Origin: Methanosaeta sp. PtaU1.Bin112 | GTDB taxonomy: Archaea > Halobacteriota > Methanosarcinia > Methanotrichales > Methanotrichaceae | Direction of reading: 5' to 3' | Length of the DNA: 64,000 nt | Assembly (NCBI GenBank): GCA_002067705.1 | Contig: MVRL01000112.1 | Location: forward strand, 1 to 64,000 | The notes under the pieces: model-generated | What the model was told of the DNA's origin: nothing | The model's input: the letters and a program-made list of their open reading frames with translations, nothing else | The model's database searches: none | Program-made: the position numbers and the translations under genes | Shown: positions 17,596 to 27,519 of the stretch, piece after piece | Position numbering within the stretch: the stretch's first letter is position 1 | How the letters are laid out: every line of letters starts with the position of its first letter

Positions 17596-18804
17596 ATGCT
17601 TGTAAACCTTGATCTTCATATCCATTCCAAGTACTCGATGGCAGTCTCCGCCGATATGCAGCTGCCGGAGATCGCCAGAGAAGCGGCGCGCAAAGGTGTG
17701 AAGGTTGTGGCCACTGGCGACTGCCTGCATCCTCTCTGGCTGGATGCCATAAAGAGGCTTCCTGAGGAAGATGGATTCTTTATCCTGGGCGATACATATT
17801 TTGTCCTCAGCGTGGAGGTGGAGGATAACAAGCGCGTTCATCATCTCATCTTCCTTCCGGATACTGCCAAAGCGGAAGAGCTGCAAGAGGCCTTTTCCTT
17901 CCACTCTTCAAACCTGTCGAGCGACGGCAGGCCACGGCTCTCTCTTTATGGTTCAGAAATTGCCGATCATGTTCTCGAGGCAGGCGGCATCTTGGGGCCG
18001 GCCCATGCATTCACCCCCTGGACTGGCATCTTTGCCTATTACGACTCAATAGCCGAGTGTTACCAGGAGAAAGCGCAGCATATCCGTTTCATCGAGCTTG
18101 GCCTCTCTGCGGACACCGACTATGCAGACCGAATTTCTGATCTGTCCACCCGGACCTTTCTCTCCAACTCCGATGCCCACTCACCCCGCTCCAATAAGCT
18201 GGCTCGGGAATTCAATCAGATGGACCTTGACTCTTTCAGCTATTCTGATCTCATCCTCGCCATCAAGCGAGAAGCAGGACGGCATCCCACAAAGAACGTA
18301 GGCCTCTTCCCCGAAGAAGGAAAATACAATCGCACGGCATGCACCCGTTGCTATCGGCAGTATTCTCTGCCCGAAAAGGACGAACTGATGGGGCGCTGTC
18401 CGGATTGCGGGGGAAGAATCAAGCTGGGAGTGGCCGATAGGGTGAATCTACTGGCCGATTATGAGAGGCCGGTTCATCCTTCTCACCGGCCGCCTTACCT
18501 TCATATTATTCCCCTGGCAGAGATCATTGCCCTGGCCCTGGGGCACAAGAGTGTTGCAACCACCGGAGTGCAAAAGATCTGGAGCGAGCTGACGCAGTCC
18601 ATGACGGAGATTGAGGTCTTGATGCAGGCTGATCTTGACAAGATCTCAGCCGAGCCGAGGGTTATCGAGGCCATCCGGAGCTTTCGCGCTGGACGGGTGA
18701 AGGTGCAGCCCGGAGGCGGGGGAAAGTATGGAATGGTCGGCCTCGCTGAGCCGGTCATGGCAGGCGGTCATAAAGGTGGTCAGAGGTCTCTCTTCGACTT
18801 TTGA
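17596..18804 (+). CDS. Endonuclease Q (EndoQ), PHP-domain deaminated-DNA endonuclease
   Basis: The 402-residue protein starts at ATG 17596, giving MLVNLDLHIHSKYS. This is the metal-binding first strand of the PHP domain (HIHSKYS near residues 8-14). A long upstream extension of the same frame is noncoding. Later metal-site segments include ATGDCLHP, GPAHAFTPW and SNSDAHSP. A C4 zinc finger (CTRC then CPDC) lies near residues 249-275, followed by the helical C-terminal domain. EndoQ nicks DNA 5' of uracil, hypoxanthine or abasic sites in Thermococcales and some methanogens. The length is close to the roughly 420 residues known for the family. The gene stands alone, divergent from larB. Confidence 0.85.
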   Translation: MLVNLDLHIHSKYSMAVSADMQLPEIAREAARKGVKVVATGDCLHPLWLDAIKRLPEEDGFFILGDTYFVLSVEVEDNKRVHHLIFLPDTAKAEELQEAFSFHSSNLSSDGRPRLSLYGSEIADHVLEAGGILGPAHAFTPWTGIFAYYDSIAECYQEKAQHIRFIELGLSADTDYADRISDLSTRTFLSNSDAHSPRSNKLAREFNQMDLDSFSYSDLILAIKREAGRHPTKNVGLFPEEGKYNRTACTRCYRQYSLPEKDELMGRCPDCGGRIKLGVADRVNLLADYERPVHPSHRPPYLHIIPLAEIIALALGHKSVATTGVQKIWSELTQSMTEIEVLMQADLDKISAEPRVIEAIRSFRAGRVKVQPGGGGKYGMVGLAEPVMAGGHKGGQRSLFDF

Positions 18805-18889
18805 GCAGCGAGCCGGCCAAATGACATCGGACAGGCGAATGAGACCATCAGGAGGATAATCGCGATTACGTCGATCATCTGGCTCATGA

Positions 18890-20914
18890 TCAAGTGATAA
18901 CGCCACCAAGACCATACCAATCAAAATCTGCTGGATTATTCGAGCCCATCCTGTTGACCCATAGTGCTCCGTCTGCTCCCTGAACCGCTATATCGATCTT
19001 AGCCGTATTCGGGTTCATTAAGGGCTTGGGATCGGATGTGATTACACCACCTAGTGAATGCCAATCATGTGTATACACGCCGTTTGCCCAGATTCCCTCG
19101 TTATCCCAAAGTCCATTGTCACCGCCTCGAGCAAAGGTGTGGATATTGCCGTTTGTATCGAATACAACATACGGGTTTGAGGTTATGATTCCGCCTAATG
19201 AGCTCCAGGCAGATTCAAGTTTGCCGCTGGGAGAGGCAACCAGATCAATATCGCACATCCAGAGGGCATTGTCCGAACTCCGACCGGCCACCTTGAGAAA
19301 GCCGTTTGTGACCGGTTCAATCGCACCGCTTAAGTCTGAGGTTAAGCTCCCGCCAAATCCATACCATGCGACCGAGCTAATGGGCGTTGACCCGGACTGT
19401 GCTTTATTGACCCATAGTCCATCGTCACCACCCCTTGCAAGAGTGTACACATAGCTGGACCCATCATTTGAGGCAATCAAGAATGGGTCTCCCTTGATGT
19501 ATCCCCCCATGCTGCTCCAATCACCGGCTGCCATTGTATCGGCATGGAGGTTGCGCATCCAGAGAGAGTTGTCTGTTCCTCTTGCTGCAATTGCAATCCC
19601 GGTGGGATCAGAAGGCTCTATGACTGCACTGGGAGATGAGGTGATTAACCCGCCCAGACCGGTCCAATCCCCTCCCATGCTGCTCGTAAGCTGCCTGCCC
19701 CAGAGGCCGAGATCACCGCCCTGTACAAAGATATGGATATTGCCATTGCCGTCCTTGACTGCAGATGGATTGAGGTTAAAATACCCACCCAGTGAGTACC
19801 AGTCTCCGCCCTTGTTATCCCAGAGAGAGCCATCTCCGCCTCGAACAAAGATATGTTCGATATTATCATTGTCAATTATTGATGACGGCCTGGTCGAGCT
19901 GGGCAGAGGCAGGGCAAAGAGATCTGCACCAGAAAGCGGTGTGGATTCCAGTAATATGTTCTCCGTGTCTCCTGTGAGGTCTTCGCCAATGAAGGGCAGC
20001 CCGTCAGTGGAAGCGACTATGCTGCCGGAAGCAAAGCTAGCTTCTTTTGCGATAGCCAGCAGATCTGTTGCATCTCTGGCACTGGCATAGGCCATGATGC
20101 CATTTAGCGCCGTTATATCTTGCTGCACCCCGGCATGCTCACAGGCATTTGCCATGAGCGTCGACTGCAGCTCGTCACTGGAGGAGAGATAGGAATAGCT
20201 CTCCTCTTGAGCGGATGTGGCTCTTGAGGTCGAGTAGGATTTGCTCTCCTGGCTTATGCTTCTAACCGCTCCTGATGCACTGGCTTCATCTGAGGCACTG
20301 GCGGTCATTTGGCTGAATACAGTGCCTTGGCCGTTCAGCCCTCCAGTAATCTCTGCCTCTTTATCTCCTAGCCGGCAACGACCTAATGAATAACCAAGGG
20401 TGCCAATTATGCCGGTACTCTGATCCGCTCTTACTCTGTCGCCCTGCAAGAATATGGCTTGATTTGAGTTCAGGATGCCTCCAGGTGTCCAAGCCTCCTG
20501 CAAAGCAGAGGAGGAGCCTATCGATCCGTATAGCTGACTTTTGGTTTCGCCAGCTGCTCTTAAGTTAGTGCTCAGGCTCAAGGTCGCTTCTGTAGCCCAG
20601 GTGTTGGAGTTAAGGCCGAAGCGGCTCTCGGAAGAGACTTCACTGTATGCATTTTGATAGCCATTGCTCAACGACTGGCTGATTCTGTTGTTGCCGAGGC
20701 CTGATGCCCACTGAGTCTGCGTGATGGTGCCTTCCTTAAGGACAGTTTGGACTTTGAGATCGGTTGATTTATCGATATCATATCTCTGGATTAAGTATGC
20801 CTCAGCCTTTGCATTATTGGAGCACATGGAGATAGTTATAGAGGATACAGGGATGAACAATGCATTAAATATGACAATGAGCATGAGAATTGCATTACAC
20901 AAAGACTTCTGCAT
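18890..20914 (-). CDS. Secreted protein with a C-terminal seven-bladed DUF346-like beta-propeller
   Basis: The start at ATG 20914 (MQKSLCNAILM) is chosen because GGTGAGAC lies just upstream and a hydrophobic signal segment follows. It is a 674-residue protein. The N-terminal half is rich in Ser, Gln and Ala. The C-terminal half has seven copies of a motif of the form FxRGGDxxLWxN...W.xLGG.I.S.P (for example GGDGSLWDN, GGDDGLWVN, GADGALWVN), enough for a closed seven-bladed propeller of the DUF346/PLL lectin type. Lectin activity is inferred. The ATG overlaps the ribosome-site area at the end of the upstream protease gene, so the two are co-transcribed. Its N-terminal half resembles that of the protease. 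Confidence 0.82.
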   Translation of the reverse strand: MQKSLCNAILMLIVIFNALFIPVSSITISMCSNNAKAEAYLIQRYDIDKSTDLKVQTVLKEGTITQTQWASGLGNNRISQSLSNGYQNAYSEVSSESRFGLNSNTWATEATLSLSTNLRAAGETKSQLYGSIGSSSALQEAWTPGGILNSNQAIFLQGDRVRADQSTGIIGTLGYSLGRCRLGDKEAEITGGLNGQGTVFSQMTASASDEASASGAVRSISQESKSYSTSRATSAQEESYSYLSSSDELQSTLMANACEHAGVQQDITALNGIMAYASARDATDLLAIAKEASFASGSIVASTDGLPFIGEDLTGDTENILLESTPLSGADLFALPLPSSTRPSSIIDNDNIEHIFVRGGDGSLWDNKGGDWYSLGGYFNLNPSAVKDGNGNIHIFVQGGDLGLWGRQLTSSMGGDWTGLGGLITSSPSAVIEPSDPTGIAIAARGTDNSLWMRNLHADTMAAGDWSSMGGYIKGDPFLIASNDGSSYVYTLARGGDDGLWVNKAQSGSTPISSVAWYGFGGSLTSDLSGAIEPVTNGFLKVAGRSSDNALWMCDIDLVASPSGKLESAWSSLGGIITSNPYVVFDTNGNIHTFARGGDNGLWDNEGIWANGVYTHDWHSLGGVITSDPKPLMNPNTAKIDIAVQGADGALWVNRMGSNNPADFDWYGLGGVIT

Positions 20915-20919
20915 TTGTC

Positions 20920-22446
20920 TCACCGTCCATATAGAGCCCAAATGGCCTGACGATCTCCATTTCCCAGCCATAGAGGATGATTGTACTGGTAGTTCATTAT
21001 CTGCTGAACCTGCGCCTTGTAGAGGGGGGCGCTATTCTTGTTATATAGATCCGCCAGTCCCAGGGTATGGCCAAGCTCGTGAACGGCGATGGTCTCTACA
21101 TCATAATTTGTTCCACCGGAAATGCCGTTTGTATTCCATTGGTAATATGTATTGTAATCAACATCCGTATCGGTGATCTGGTAGAAGCCATCCTCTTGGC
21201 TGCTGGTGGTGTACCAGACATGGGCGTGGCCTGGGGAATAGACTCCATTGGAGGCTCCAATATTCTCCCAGGAATGAACAGATATCCCATCCGGAACATC
21301 GCGGGAAACGCTGCTGCTGGGTATTACAGTGCTGGCGAAGAGCACTTGGGATGATGCAGCATCCCATATGTTAGCCGCGGTCTCTATCGCCGTGCAGACA
21401 GAGTCGGTGTCCAGGGACTCAGCATTGTAATTGGCATCGGTGAGAAGATACAGCTGAATGGTCGGATTCTCCTGGTTCCATCTCCTGGCTGGCCCATAGG
21501 TCCCTCCATCGTAGCTATTGCCCAGGGGCAGCCAACCCCAGAAGTTTCCCACCTGGCCGCCGTATGTCTGGGATGGCAGCGCAGAATCACCTGATGCCTG
21601 TGCCTGGCTGCCTTGAGAGGCGCTGGAGAACGCCTCACGATCCATGTTAACTGCATTGGCTTGCACAGATCCCCTATAAATTGGGGTGGAGCTGGCGTCT
21701 TCACTCTCAGAGACATAACTCGAATCGACGGAAAGGCCAATGCTTTTCGAGTTGATCAACCTCAATGTATCCGCATCCAGACAATCATCTCCGTATGCGG
21801 ATATATCTCCCGTTGTCCAGGCATTTCCCTGGGATGTGGAGGTCAAATCTGCCGTTATATCCTCCACTTCATAAAAAAAACCATTTACCAACATCACATT
21901 CTCACGGGAAAAAGAATTGGCCTGCAGCAGACAAGAGCTGCCGCTCATCTCAGTTCTCTGGCTTGATGAAAGGATGCCGCCGGCTTGCAGGCTTTGGGAT
22001 AAAGACATGTCTCCCGCGATCACATCAGTCTTCTGCTCCACAGAATCGGCCCCCTGAGACCCGCATAATTCTACAAAGATATTTCCCATTCCCTTCACTG
22101 ATTGTGACACTGATGCAGACAGAGGAGAGGCGGATGTTGATGAGAAAATGCGCAGTGGGCCCGAACTCTCAATGCTATTTTTCGAATTATAATTAGATCC
22201 TTGCACGCTATGGACGAGAACATTATTGCCGTCACCTACGAGCTGGCGATCCTGGTGGATATTATGTCCGTCAAGAGCCGATTCGGATCTCAGGGATGTA
22301 TCCTTAGATAATTCATAGATATCGAAAATTGCTGCATCTCCGCTCCAGTCTCCGGATGATAAGCTGATCCTCACTGCAAATGCGGAGCCCATCAGAAACA
22401 CGCCTGTAAAATATACTGCCAATAACATATTAGTTATATTATTCAT
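20920..22446 (-). CDS. Secreted matrixin-like zinc metalloprotease
   Basis: This 508-residue protein starts at ATG 22446 (MNNITNMLLAVYF, signal peptide); the frame extends to an upstream ATG at 22482. The zinc site HELGHTLGLAD starts near residue 456, with an HExxHxxGxxD pattern, and a QIMNYQ Met-turn follows about 28 residues later. This places it in the metzincins, close to matrixin M10. The catalytic domain occupies roughly residues 320-508, at the very end. A Ser/Gln-rich N-terminal region of about 290 residues could be a pro- or targeting domain. The stop is 6 bases before the start of the propeller gene. Secretion to the outer face of the membrane is inferred. Confidence 0.85.
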   Translation of the reverse strand: MNNITNMLLAVYFTGVFLMGSAFAVRISLSSGDWSGDAAIFDIYELSKDTSLRSESALDGHNIHQDRQLVGDGNNVLVHSVQGSNYNSKNSIESSGPLRIFSSTSASPLSASVSQSVKGMGNIFVELCGSQGADSVEQKTDVIAGDMSLSQSLQAGGILSSSQRTEMSGSSCLLQANSFSRENVMLVNGFFYEVEDITADLTSTSQGNAWTTGDISAYGDDCLDADTLRLINSKSIGLSVDSSYVSESEDASSTPIYRGSVQANAVNMDREAFSSASQGSQAQASGDSALPSQTYGGQVGNFWGWLPLGNSYDGGTYGPARRWNQENPTIQLYLLTDANYNAESLDTDSVCTAIETAANIWDAASSQVLFASTVIPSSSVSRDVPDGISVHSWENIGASNGVYSPGHAHVWYTTSSQEDGFYQITDTDVDYNTYYQWNTNGISGGTNYDVETIAVHELGHTLGLADLYNKNSAPLYKAQVQQIMNYQYNHPLWLGNGDRQAIWALYGR

Positions 22447-22591
22447 TGACGCCCACTTGGCAATCGTGTAGCTTACTGGCATATATAATATACCCAACTT
22501 TTTTAAATACCAACATTTTTTTTATTTTGTATACTATTATATTATTTGCAGATAAACGTCATTTCGGATTATGAAGCATCAGCAAGGAACA

Positions 22592-22600
22592 TTTTTATAT
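22592..22600 (+). promoter_or_regulatory. TATA box of srp54
   Basis: TTTTTATAT lies about 32-40 bases before the srp54 ATG, which predicts a leader of fewer than 10 bases. No clear ribosome site is present, consistent with near-leaderless translation. Confidence 0.5.
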
Positions 22601-22631
22601 GGTTTGTCGGCCTTAGCATGCCTGAAGCATT

Positions 22632-23978
22632 ATGGTCCTGGAAAACTTAGGCGGGTCGCTGCGCAATGCGTTAAAGAAGATTGCATCGGCGAATAGAATA
22701 GACAAGGCATTGGTAGATGATGCCGTGCGGGAGATTCAGCGGGCGCTCCTGCAGGCAGATGTGAATGTCAAGCTGGTGATGGCTCTTTCCACCACCATCA
22801 AAAAGAGGGCCCTCGATGAAAAACCTGCTCCAGGCATGAACCCGCGCGAGCACGTTATCAATATAGTCTATCAGGAGCTCATCAACCTGGTAGGCCGTGG
22901 CTGCGACATTCCTCTGAAAAAACAGAACATCATGCTCGTGGGGCTGCAAGGGTCGGGAAAGACCACTACGGCAGCGAAACTTGCCACATTCTTCCAAAGA
23001 AAGGGGCTGCGAACGGCCGTTATATGTGCCGATACCTTTCGCGCCGGGGCCTATGACCAGCTAAAGGCACTGTGCGAACGGCAGGGAATCTTCTTTTACG
23101 GAGACAAGGGCAACCCCGATGCCCCTGCCGTGGCCAGAGCAGGCCTCGATGCCGCCAGGCGATATGATGTTCGCATCGTCGATACAGCCGGCAGACATGC
23201 TCTGGAGGGTGATCTGATCCAGGAGATGAAAGACATTCACGCCGTGGTCAATGCCGAACAAAAGCTGCTGGTGATGGATGCCGCATTAGGACAACAGGCT
23301 TCCGAGCAGGCGCGCGCCTTTAACGAAGCGGTGCAGATCACAGGCGTGATCATCACCAAGCTGGATGGCACAGCCAAGGGTGGAGGAGCTCTATCCGCCG
23401 TCGCCGAGACCAAGACCTCCGTGGCTTTCATCGGCACGGGCGAGACGCCCACGGACCTGGAGAAGTTTGAAGCAGACCGATTCATCTCCCGGATGCTGGG
23501 CATGGGCGACATCAAGACACTCATCGAGAGGGCCCAGGAGGTGCAGACCGACACCGAAGTGGATGTCGAGTCGCTCATGCGGGGCAAGTTCACCCTGAAA
23601 GATATGTACCACCAGATGGAGGCCATGAACAAGCTTGGACCCTTAAAGCAAATCATGCAGATGCTGCCCATGGGCGGACTGGGCCTGGAGCTTTCTGATA
23701 AAGAGTATCAGATGACCAAAGACCGCCTGGACAAGTATCGGGTGATCATGGACTCCATGACCGCCGAGGAGCTGGAGGATCCCAAGATAATAACCGCGTC
23801 ACGCATCAAACGCATATCCCTGGGCAGCGGCGCCACCCCGGATTTAGTCCGGGAGCTTCTCAAGTCCCATCAGGCCATGCAAAAGGCGATCAAAGGCATG
23901 AGAGGCGGAGCAGGCAAAATGAATATGAAGCGGCTCATGAAGAGATTCTCACCAGGATCGAAACCGGGAGATGCATAA
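22632..23978 (+). CDS. srp54: Signal recognition particle 54 kDa protein (SRP54/Ffh)
   Basis: This 448-residue GTPase binds SRP RNA and signal sequences and delivers ribosomes to the membrane with FtsY. It has an N-terminal helical bundle (about 1-90), G1 [14 protein letters not shown] near residue 104, the [12 protein letters not shown] segment, G3 DTAGRH, and G4 [12 protein letters not shown] Met-rich M domain follows (about 300-430: [15 protein letters not shown]). The length is normal for an archaeal SRP54. It has its own promoter and stands next to a run of secreted-protein genes. Confidence 0.97.
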   Translation: MVLENLGGSLRNALKKIASANRIDKALVDDAVREIQRALLQADVNVKLVMALSTTIKKRALDEKPAPGMNPREHVINIVYQELINLVGRGCDIPLKKQNIMLVGLQGSGKTTTAAKLATFFQRKGLRTAVICADTFRAGAYDQLKALCERQGIFFYGDKGNPDAPAVARAGLDAARRYDVRIVDTAGRHALEGDLIQEMKDIHAVVNAEQKLLVMDAALGQQASEQARAFNEAVQITGVIITKLDGTAKGGGALSAVAETKTSVAFIGTGETPTDLEKFEADRFISRMLGMGDIKTLIERAQEVQTDTEVDVESLMRGKFTLKDMYHQMEAMNKLGPLKQIMQMLPMGGLGLELSDKEYQMTKDRLDKYRVIMDSMTAEELEDPKIITASRIKRISLGSGATPDLVRELLKSHQAMQKAIKGMRGGAGKMNMKRLMKRFSPGSKPGDA

Positions 23979-24187
23979 AATCGAGTTACTATTTTCCGAG
24001 CAATGCCAGCTGGAGGAATGGCGCGCCTCAGGCGCTTAGATGGCAGTTACATCAAAAGACAGCCAGTTGCCTGATAGCCGTCCTACCGCCTCTGCCGGCT
24101 CGTTGATGCTGCCCATCGTCGCATTTCCTCTGCCAAGCATGCGTCCCTCGGCATTCTCTCATCAGCATCACTCTCGTACCGGATACC

Positions 24188-24760
24188 TTATTTATTGATG
24201 CTCTGCGTGGCCTTTCCAACCCATGCGCCCGCAGTTGCACTGGGACTTGCGCTCTTGCCCAGCGCCGTTGCCCGGTTCTCATGAACCGCGAAAGAAATGC
24301 GACCGGTCGCGGTCCCCGATTCGCTAGATTGTGCTTGAGAGATGCAGTCATATTCTCCTGCGAGAGATTCTCCGGAGAGAGAGAGCTTGAGCCGGAAAGC
24401 TTGTCCGGCATCAATTACAGAGATGAATATGGTCGGTCTGTCCCCGGACACAGATCCGGCTGCGGTCACCGCCTGGCCTGAGGACAATTGGCCCGCCCCA
24501 AGAATGAGATCGCCCTGCTGATACATCTGCAAGTCTATATGTCTGATCGAGTCACCCTTCAGATCAAGAGACCAGCCGCCCGTTAAATTGGCCTGCGATG
24601 TCAACGAACCCACGTTGGTGGCAGAGATCGAGTTCTTGCCCACGGTTAAAGCAGGAATTATTCCTGTGCCGGTGCTTACCGTGCCCATGTAGCCCTGTCC
24701 GGAAGCACAGGCTATGAGGCTTAAGAGCAGCAATAGGATGAAAGCGGAGTTCTTCGCCAT
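24188..24760 (-). CDS. Secreted hypothetical protein, 190 residues
   Basis: A clear signal peptide (MAKNSAFILLLLLSLIACASG) with a Cys near the cleavage site is followed by a Gly/Ser/Thr-rich beta-type mature domain. Segments such as NLTGGWSLDLKGD and SLSGESLAGEYDCIS resemble small extracellular beta-barrels of the 'LTGxW' type. No enzyme motif is visible. The gene is divergent from the next secreted gene, with 82 bases between starts. The function is unknown. Confidence 0.7.
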   Translation of the reverse strand: MAKNSAFILLLLLSLIACASGQGYMGTVSTGTGIIPALTVGKNSISATNVGSLTSQANLTGGWSLDLKGDSIRHIDLQMYQQGDLILGAGQLSSGQAVTAAGSVSGDRPTIFISVIDAGQAFRLKLSLSGESLAGEYDCISQAQSSESGTATGRISFAVHENRATALGKSASPSATAGAWVGKATQSINK

Positions 24761-24842
24761 ATCTGGCCTTTATCGTGACTCATTTGATATAAATATCATG
24801 CCTTCATAAACATGAATATGACCTTAATATGGAGTGAAAAAC

Positions 24843-25385
24843 ATGAAGCCATTTTCAGTAATTGCGCTGGCCATGCTTCTCCTGGCCTGCCTGTCTTTGC
24901 CTGCCTCGTCCCTGGAATCCAAGTTCTTGACGGTCACAGAAAAGACGATTTCTCTGGACCTGGGTTTCAACTTCGAGATGGCAAAGGGGGAATTCAACAC
25001 CAGCAGTAACGGAATGGTCCAGCAGGAGTTCCTGATCAATGACACGGCAACGCCCGGAGCGGCATTCATCTCTATCATGAGCGTTTATGATGACATCATG
25101 AGCAGAATGAGCAGCGATGCGCTCTCCGAGCTTCTGCTATTGGGAGGAATCTCCGGGGCGGAGGACAGAGGGGACAGAGAGATAGGCAGATGGACGGCTG
25201 CAGACCATCAGGGAAAGAACGTGACAGTTCATGCCATGAGCACCAAGGATGAGCGCATTGGTGAGCTTGGCGGCAGATACGATATGGCAGTCTGGAATCT
25301 GGATGGCACCACTTATGCGGTAATGGTATCTCTTCTCGATCAGAATAATACCGCCCAGATCATCAAGACCCTGGCAATCAGTTAG
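24843..25385 (+). CDS. Secreted hypothetical protein, 180 residues
   Basis: ATG 24843 is preceded by GGAGTG at a good distance, so it is preferred over the in-frame GTG at 24834. A signal peptide (MKPFSVIALAMLLLACLSLPASS) is followed by a domain whose strands (ISLDLGFNFEMAKGE, AVWNLDGTTYAVMVSLLD) and end (IIKTLAIS) recall the proteins encoded at 32386-32976 and 49834-50568. These three may be one family of secreted proteins. No catalytic residues are evident. Confidence 0.72.
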   Translation: MKPFSVIALAMLLLACLSLPASSLESKFLTVTEKTISLDLGFNFEMAKGEFNTSSNGMVQQEFLINDTATPGAAFISIMSVYDDIMSRMSSDALSELLLLGGISGAEDRGDREIGRWTAADHQGKNVTVHAMSTKDERIGELGGRYDMAVWNLDGTTYAVMVSLLDQNNTAQIIKTLAIS

Positions 25386-25423
25386 GCTTAAGCCCTCTTT
25401 TTGCCAACTCTTTTGCCCGAAAG

Positions 25424-25930
25424 CTATCTTTTTTCATTTGGAATGTTCTCGCCCTGATACACACCGGTGTAGACCTCCTCCGCCTCATTTTCCAGACGCA
25501 GGAATACCAGTTGCATGAGGCGGGCGTTCTTCTTGAGCCTGAGGCCGTGGGGATTGTTGACCACCAGCAGGCTCTGGCTGCGTCCCCGGTATCCCGGATC
25601 CCAAAGAGCCGTCTGCAGGCTGGCCCCACAGCGCAGAAGAGTGGAGCGAGCCCGAGCCAGGGCGGCCACGTCCCTGGGGATGCTGACGATCTCATTGAAT
25701 GTCACCAGGTAAGAGCCCGCAGCAAGATCGATCCATCCGGAAGAATCGAAATCCAGAGGCTCGGTCCTGGGCAGAACTCTCTCATTGTTGTCAAAAGCCA
25801 CTGCGCCGGAACTGGCGAATCGCTCGATCTTTTGCAGCGTCAGCTCCATGCCGCACATCTGGGTCTGTGTCTTTGGGTCGATCATGGATTGCACAAGGGC
25901 TTGCGCCTCGCCGCCGGTAAGAACTGTCAT
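25424..25930 (-). CDS. dUTPase / dCTP-deaminase family nucleotide hydrolase
   Basis: The 168-residue protein starts at ATG 25930 (MTVLTGGEAQ), preceded by AGGTG. Conserved trimeric dUTPase-fold motifs are visible: ALARARSTLLRCG (motif 2-like), ALWDPGYRGRSQSLLVV (motif 3-like, with the Asp and Tyr that bind the deoxyuridine) and KNARLMQLVFLRLE near the end. The likely role is hydrolysis of dUTP to dUMP, which keeps uracil out of DNA. A plain dCTP deaminase or a bifunctional enzyme cannot be excluded. It is divergent from the DUF1614 gene. Confidence 0.82.
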   Translation of the reverse strand: MTVLTGGEAQALVQSMIDPKTQTQMCGMELTLQKIERFASSGAVAFDNNERVLPRTEPLDFDSSGWIDLAAGSYLVTFNEIVSIPRDVAALARARSTLLRCGASLQTALWDPGYRGRSQSLLVVNNPHGLRLKKNARLMQLVFLRLENEAEEVYTGVYQGENIPNEKR

Positions 25931-25993
25931 CTCTAAACACACCTGCAAAGCTCTATTAACTATCAAAGATAACTTGGTTGCGGGTGCTAAACA

Positions 25994-26749
25994 TTGTTCG
26001 AACTGCTATTCCTGCCCCTGACAGTCGTCATCCTGCTGCTCATCCTGGTCGCGCCCCTCATTATAGTCTACCTCTTTCTCCGCCTCTCCGAGACCGCTTT
26101 TGAGATCGTGGGCTTCTCCCACTGGCACGCCACCCTGGCGGTCTTCGGCTCCATCCTGGGCAGCCTTGTGGACTTTCAGCTCATCGAGAAGCCCATATCG
26201 TCCTATCCGGAGTGGTACATCTACCTTCTGAGCCTGACTGGAATAGAAGTCCCTACCTCATTTCATCCTCTGTATCTGGCGGTCAACCTGGGAGGATGCA
26301 TCATACCATTGATCATCTCGATGCATCTTTTCTTGCGCGGCCAGGTCAGCCTCAAGAAGGCTCTCCTGGGCATGGCCGTAGTGGCTGCCATCACCTACTG
26401 GGCCGCCCAGGCGGTTGCCGGCGAAGGCATCGTCCTGCCGGTCTGGCTCTCGCCACTGCTCGCTGCCGCCATGGGCCTGCTCCTGGCAAGCGGCTTTCGC
26501 CGCGCCCCGCCCCTGGCCTACATCAGCGGCACCCTGGGAACGCTGATTGGAGCTGACCTTCTAAGCCTGATCACCCCAGGAATACTGCCTGCCCTCTCCC
26601 CGCTGGAGCTGCACCAGGCCAGGCCTCTGACCCTCTCCATCGGTGGAGCGGGGGTATTTGACGGCATCTTCCTGACGGGAATCATTGCCGTTCTCTTTGC
26701 CGCGGGAATCGTCTGCCTCCTGGGAGGAAATTGCAGGGAAAGAAGATGA
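25994..26749 (+). CDS. DUF1614 integral membrane protein
   Basis: This 251-residue protein has about seven hydrophobic helices. The C-terminal half carries ISGTLGTLIGADLLSL and LSIGGAGVFDGIFLTGI, the signature segments of DUF1614 proteins common in methanogens. The start is a TTG with GGGTG upstream. The biochemical role of the family is unknown. A gap of 63 bases separates it from the divergent dUTPase-like gene. Confidence 0.82.
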   Translation: MFELLFLPLTVVILLLILVAPLIIVYLFLRLSETAFEIVGFSHWHATLAVFGSILGSLVDFQLIEKPISSYPEWYIYLLSLTGIEVPTSFHPLYLAVNLGGCIIPLIISMHLFLRGQVSLKKALLGMAVVAAITYWAAQAVAGEGIVLPVWLSPLLAAAMGLLLASGFRRAPPLAYISGTLGTLIGADLLSLITPGILPALSPLELHQARPLTLSIGGAGVFDGIFLTGIIAVLFAAGIVCLLGGNCRERR

Positions 26750-26868
26750 TGGAATTGATATGAACTCAAGGGCCGCCACGCTGAATACGGCCGGTCGGTC
26801 GAGGACCCGGCGGAATTCATCCCGAAAAGAGCAGGCGACCAATGAGCGCCTGCTCTATCAAAAACAGC

Positions 26869-27519
26869 TCACGGATCGGAAAGATACTGGAGCACAAATG
26901 GCGTTCCAGGATAATTGTTATCGATTGTGCCAAGCGAGAAGTCCTTGCCGAAATGGTATTGGGACCCATATTTGGGAATAACGATTCCATTCCGGTGATT
27001 CATGATATGAGCGCCCACAGGACGATACTCAAGGATCATCGGATAGCTTGCCGACCCCCGTGAGAGGGAGACAGACGGAATGCGGGGCACGACGCAAACG
27101 GATGTTGCGCGAATGCTCGCTTGAGGCATGGCACAGGGCTCGGGCCTCAGCGAGGGCGTTGGGCATTTTTTGGGGGCAGGAGTGCCCTGCACATCAATCG
27201 CCACGGTGTTGCTCGCTTTGCCATTCAGGACATAATGCAATACATGCCGCCCGGGTGCATTCGCGTGAAAAGGCAGACGATCTTTGCATAAGAAGTAATG
27301 GGCGCATTCATGAACGCTTCCGTCCGAATATTGATCATAAAGTACGCCGTCGCCTTCTTTTGGAGTCAGGACAACGAGAGTTGCGGTCGATCCCTGGGCT
27401 ACTTCCAGATGCTTTGTCCAGCCACCCGGCCCCTCTATACTCAGGGTGTTTCCGGCTGCCTGGGCAGCAGAGCAGGATAGCAGCAAGACAGAGATTAATA
27501 CTACTATTTTTATCTTCAT
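26869..27519 (-). CDS. Secreted hypothetical protein, 216 residues
   Basis: A signal peptide (MKIKIVVLISVLLLSCSAAQA) with GAGGG upstream is followed by an Ig-like N-terminal domain (TLSIEGPGGWTKHLEVAQG, then FHANAPGRHVLHYVLNG). A Pro-rich cysteine-containing linker and a C-terminal region end at VLQYLSDP. The arrangement suggests an extracellular beta-sandwich joined to a second small domain. I do not recognise the family. Confidence 0.7.
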   Translation of the reverse strand: MKIKIVVLISVLLLSCSAAQAAGNTLSIEGPGGWTKHLEVAQGSTATLVVLTPKEGDGVLYDQYSDGSVHECAHYFLCKDRLPFHANAPGRHVLHYVLNGKASNTVAIDVQGTPAPKKCPTPSLRPEPCAMPQASIRATSVCVVPRIPSVSLSRGSASYPMILEYRPVGAHIMNHRNGIVIPKYGSQYHFGKDFSLGTIDNNYPGTPFVLQYLSDP

